Source: Ruminococcus sp. HUN007 (GTDB lineage Bacteria; Bacillota; Clostridia; Oscillospirales; Ruminococcaceae). Taken from it: 64,000 bases of DNA. Every line of letters starts with the position of its first letter. Positions within the stretch are counted from its first letter, which is position 1. The DNA is taken from positions 1,426,001 to 1,490,000 of the forward strand of contig NZ_JOOA01000002.1 in the NCBI RefSeq assembly GCF_000712055.1, read 5' to 3'. A program made the translations under genes and the position numbers. The notes below the pieces were generated by a model. It had not been told where the DNA came from. It worked only from the letters and a program-made list of their open reading frames with translations, and did no database searches. Shown piece by piece: positions 62,315-64,000 of this stretch.

Positions 62315-63375
62315 GCTCCGTTTCCTGCTGCAAGCATCTGTGCCACAGACTGCTCGATGATTATTTTCTGGTCAAGTCTCGTGGACTTGCATTCAAGATC
62401 AGCCTTTTCAAGTATTTCAAGGCACTTTCTTAAGTGTGCAGTACTTGTTTTCGCAGCGTCACGGAAAGCATTGCGCACTACGAACCCACGTCCGTGGTAT
62501 CCGAAATCTGCCTCAACTTCAGCCTCTTTCACGCCCGAAGCTCTTGCCGCCGACGCCCTGTAAAGATCCATGAAAGCGGATGCCAGGGCGGATATAATAA
62601 GCACGGCTTCAGTCTTTCCTGCTGTAAGGTCCTCAAGTATCGTAAAGGCTGCCGCTGAATTTCCTGATGTTACGGCTGATGCCATGGCAAACGCCGTGGT
62701 GTCTATGCCGACGGCTACCATTTCATCTATCATTTCTGCCGTTATCTCATCGCTCCCGGCAAATGAGGAGAGCTTGTTTATTTCGTTTGTGACCCTTAAC
62801 GTATCGCCGAGACAGATAAGTGCAAGCTTTTCAGCGTTCTGCTTCGAGATTGACGAACCGTTTTCCGATGCGAGCTTCATTATCCCGCCGGCCATGTCAG
62901 CCGGTTTTCTGAGATCTGCTTCGGATACGGAACCCGCCTTTGTGCAGGCATCGATTATCTTTTTGTTTTTCGCTGTCGGTACCTTTTTTCCGCCCTTTAC
63001 ATCAAATCCTGTAACGGAAAACAGAAGCACGGTCTGGTCAGGCACATCCGCAATGAAAGCTGTCAGAGCCTTCAGGTCATCTGCATTCAGCGATTCACCG
63101 TTTAAGTCATTTACCTCGACGAAATTCCAGTCGGTAAACATAGGACAGATCTCAGCAGTATCAAGGAAACCGCTGATTTTCATATCATCACCGGTAAACC
63201 TGCTGTAATCTGATGCGGAATATCCCTTCCCAAGATACTTTCTCCGGACAAGCTCCGCCAGAGCCGAGACACGTCCGGCATCTTTTCCGTAAATATAATA
63301 GACTTTCCTTGTAACTGCTGACTTTAGTTCCTTTTCCAGTTCAGCCGGTGTGATAAGTGCCATTGTCCACCTCAT
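62311..63375 (-). CDS. holA: DNA polymerase III subunit delta
   Basis: A 354-residue clamp-loader delta subunit that opens the beta clamp. YIYGKDAGRVSALAELVRRK at the start, the ADVPDQTVLLFSVTGFDVKG segment, AEKLALICLGDTLRVTNEIN and LSSFAGSDEITAEMIDEMV, and AVLIISALASAFMDLYRA to QMLAAGN at the end match the YqeN/HolA pattern. Its start overlaps the end of the comEC-like gene by four bases, the common comEC-holA order. Confidence 0.9.
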   Translation of the reverse strand: MRWTMALITPAELEKELKSAVTRKVYYIYGKDAGRVSALAELVRRKYLGKGYSASDYSRFTGDDMKISGFLDTAEICPMFTDWNFVEVNDLNGESLNADDLKALTAFIADVPDQTVLLFSVTGFDVKGGKKVPTAKNKKIIDACTKAGSVSEADLRKPADMAGGIMKLASENGSSISKQNAEKLALICLGDTLRVTNEINKLSSFAGSDEITAEMIDEMVAVGIDTTAFAMASAVTSGNSAAAFTILEDLTAGKTEAVLIISALASAFMDLYRASAARASGVKEAEVEADFGYHGRGFVVRNAFRDAAKTSTAHLRKCLEILEKADLECKSTRLDQKIIIEQSVAQMLAAGNGA

Positions 63376-64000
63376 TCAAGTCTGTAGACTTTAACCTTTC
63401 CTGATTCTGATTGTCTGACCGCAACGTTCTGTTCCGTAACCGCACCTTCACCGGTGCTGATCCCGGAATCATCTATTTTAATGATATTTCCGCAGTATTC
63501 CACTGTTACTCCGCCCTCCGGAACTGCTCTGACCGTGTATTTTCCCCTGTCGAGGAAAAGTCCCTCACTGTCAAAATGCTCCGGATCGCATCCGCATATT
63601 TCCGCACCGTACTGAGTGTAGACATCTTCCGGCACATAAACGTGGTCAACATCGTTAAGCACGAGCCTGCGCGAGTAGGAGGCCATGCTCTGGTACGGAT
63701 CCTTCAGAAAGGCTACCGAGTCGATATGATGAACGCCGCGTATATCCGCAAGCTTTGAAATGTAACGGGAAGAAGTCTGCTTTCCGGTAAGATCGATAAC
63801 GTCATTGTATTTTCCCATCGAGATCATCACAGCGGATGAACGTGAGGTACCGGTACGGCATACTGAAAGGATGTTTCTGTTCATCTGACCGTTTATGGCC
63901 GACGAAGCAATGAAAACCGCCGCCGATATACCCATTGCCGCAAGGGTGCTTTTTCCGCTTCTGTATCTGAACGCCGTAAAGGCAACGAAAACAGTAAGAA
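63372..64000 (-). CDS. ComEC/Rec2-like protein, C-terminal part (cut by the window edge)
   Basis: The frame is open to the window edge, beginning VFVAFTAFRYRSGKSTLAAM, so the gene continues beyond 64000. A hydrophobic segment (GISAAVFIASSAI) ends the membrane part and is followed by about 165 residues corresponding in position to the metallo-beta-lactamase domain of ComEC. In this stretch CRTGTSRSSAVMISMGKYND and VIDLTGKQTSSRYISKL are recognisable, but the HxHxDH motif is not, so the hydrolase site seems degenerate. The identification rests mostly on the conserved comEC-holA order and the membrane-to-soluble layout. Confidence is therefore moderate. Confidence 0.55.
   Translation of the reverse strand, partial: LTVFVAFTAFRYRSGKSTLAAMGISAAVFIASSAINGQMNRNILSVCRTGTSRSSAVMISMGKYNDVIDLTGKQTSSRYISKLADIRGVHHIDSVAFLKDPYQSMASYSRRLVLNDVDHVYVPEDVYTQYGAEICGCDPEHFDSEGLFLDRGKYTVRAVPEGGVTVEYCGNIIKIDDSGISTGEGAVTEQNVAVRQSESGKVKVYRLE

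Noticed and set aside
1..64000. tRNA, rRNA and known riboswitches
   Set aside because: No cloverleaf with a T-loop GTTCGA-type motif, rRNA core sequence or T-box specifier structure was recognised by eye on either strand.

Overview
The window looks like part of a chromosome from a gut or rumen Ruminococcus (Firmicutes, Oscillospiraceae). Ruminococcus flavefaciens or a near relative is the best guess. The basis is three large secreted proteins with many cohesin-like modules and C-terminal dockerins, a BspA-like LRR protein that also ends in a dockerin, and a low-GC Firmicutes core gene order (yicC-remA-gmk-rpoZ-priA-def-fmt-rsmB-rlmN-stp-prkC-rsgA). No rRNA, tRNA or CRISPR array was seen.

Layout. 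(1) 1-19.6 kb is an accessory, partly decayed region. It holds the two ends of a large conjugative-element helicase with its middle missing, a YhcG-type nuclease, a HipA-like fragment beside an HTH protein, an AAA/PD-(D/E)XK protein, a transposase IS with inverted repeats and target duplication, SUKH proteins, a GNAT toxin-antitoxin pair, a NADAR glycosidase, a truncated LRR-dockerin protein, a VbhA-like antitoxin with a Fic protein that has lost its catalytic histidine, a DUF4143 ATPase, cardiolipin synthase and a CotH-type lipoprotein. Composite palindromic repeats sit between these genes. (2) 19.6-36.5 kb is a TetR regulator and then a long minus-strand housekeeping operon from yicC to a YerB-like lipoprotein. 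It contains two PASTA kinases flanking rsgA. (3) 36.4-43.1 kb is the shikimate operon aroB-aroA-aroC plus a DUF4364 gene. An IS1634-type element sits between two 313-bp direct repeats that contain the yicC/aroB divergent promoter region and the first codons of aroB, so a complete aroB with its own promoter remains. (4) 43.3-57.4 kb holds three minus-strand paralogous scaffoldin-like genes, each with its own promoter of identical architecture. (5) 58.1-64 kb holds pyrE, a tandem repeat, a DHHW/MBOAT surface O-acetylation pair, an RNase M5-like gene, holA and the 3' part of a comEC-like gene.

How they work together. The scaffoldins carry 4, 11 and 7 cohesin-like modules in recurring types that I call A, B, C and D. 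Each ends in a dockerin and none shows a sortase signal, so they could be adaptor scaffoldins that join dockerin-bearing enzymes to another, anchored scaffoldin. The middle gene has a one-base disruption in an A6 run. The most interesting items are the scaffoldin cluster with its shared promoter, the long-repeat IS1634 insertion, the reciprocally decayed cardiolipin synthase/NADAR duplication, and three genes broken at A-runs by the same +1 shift.
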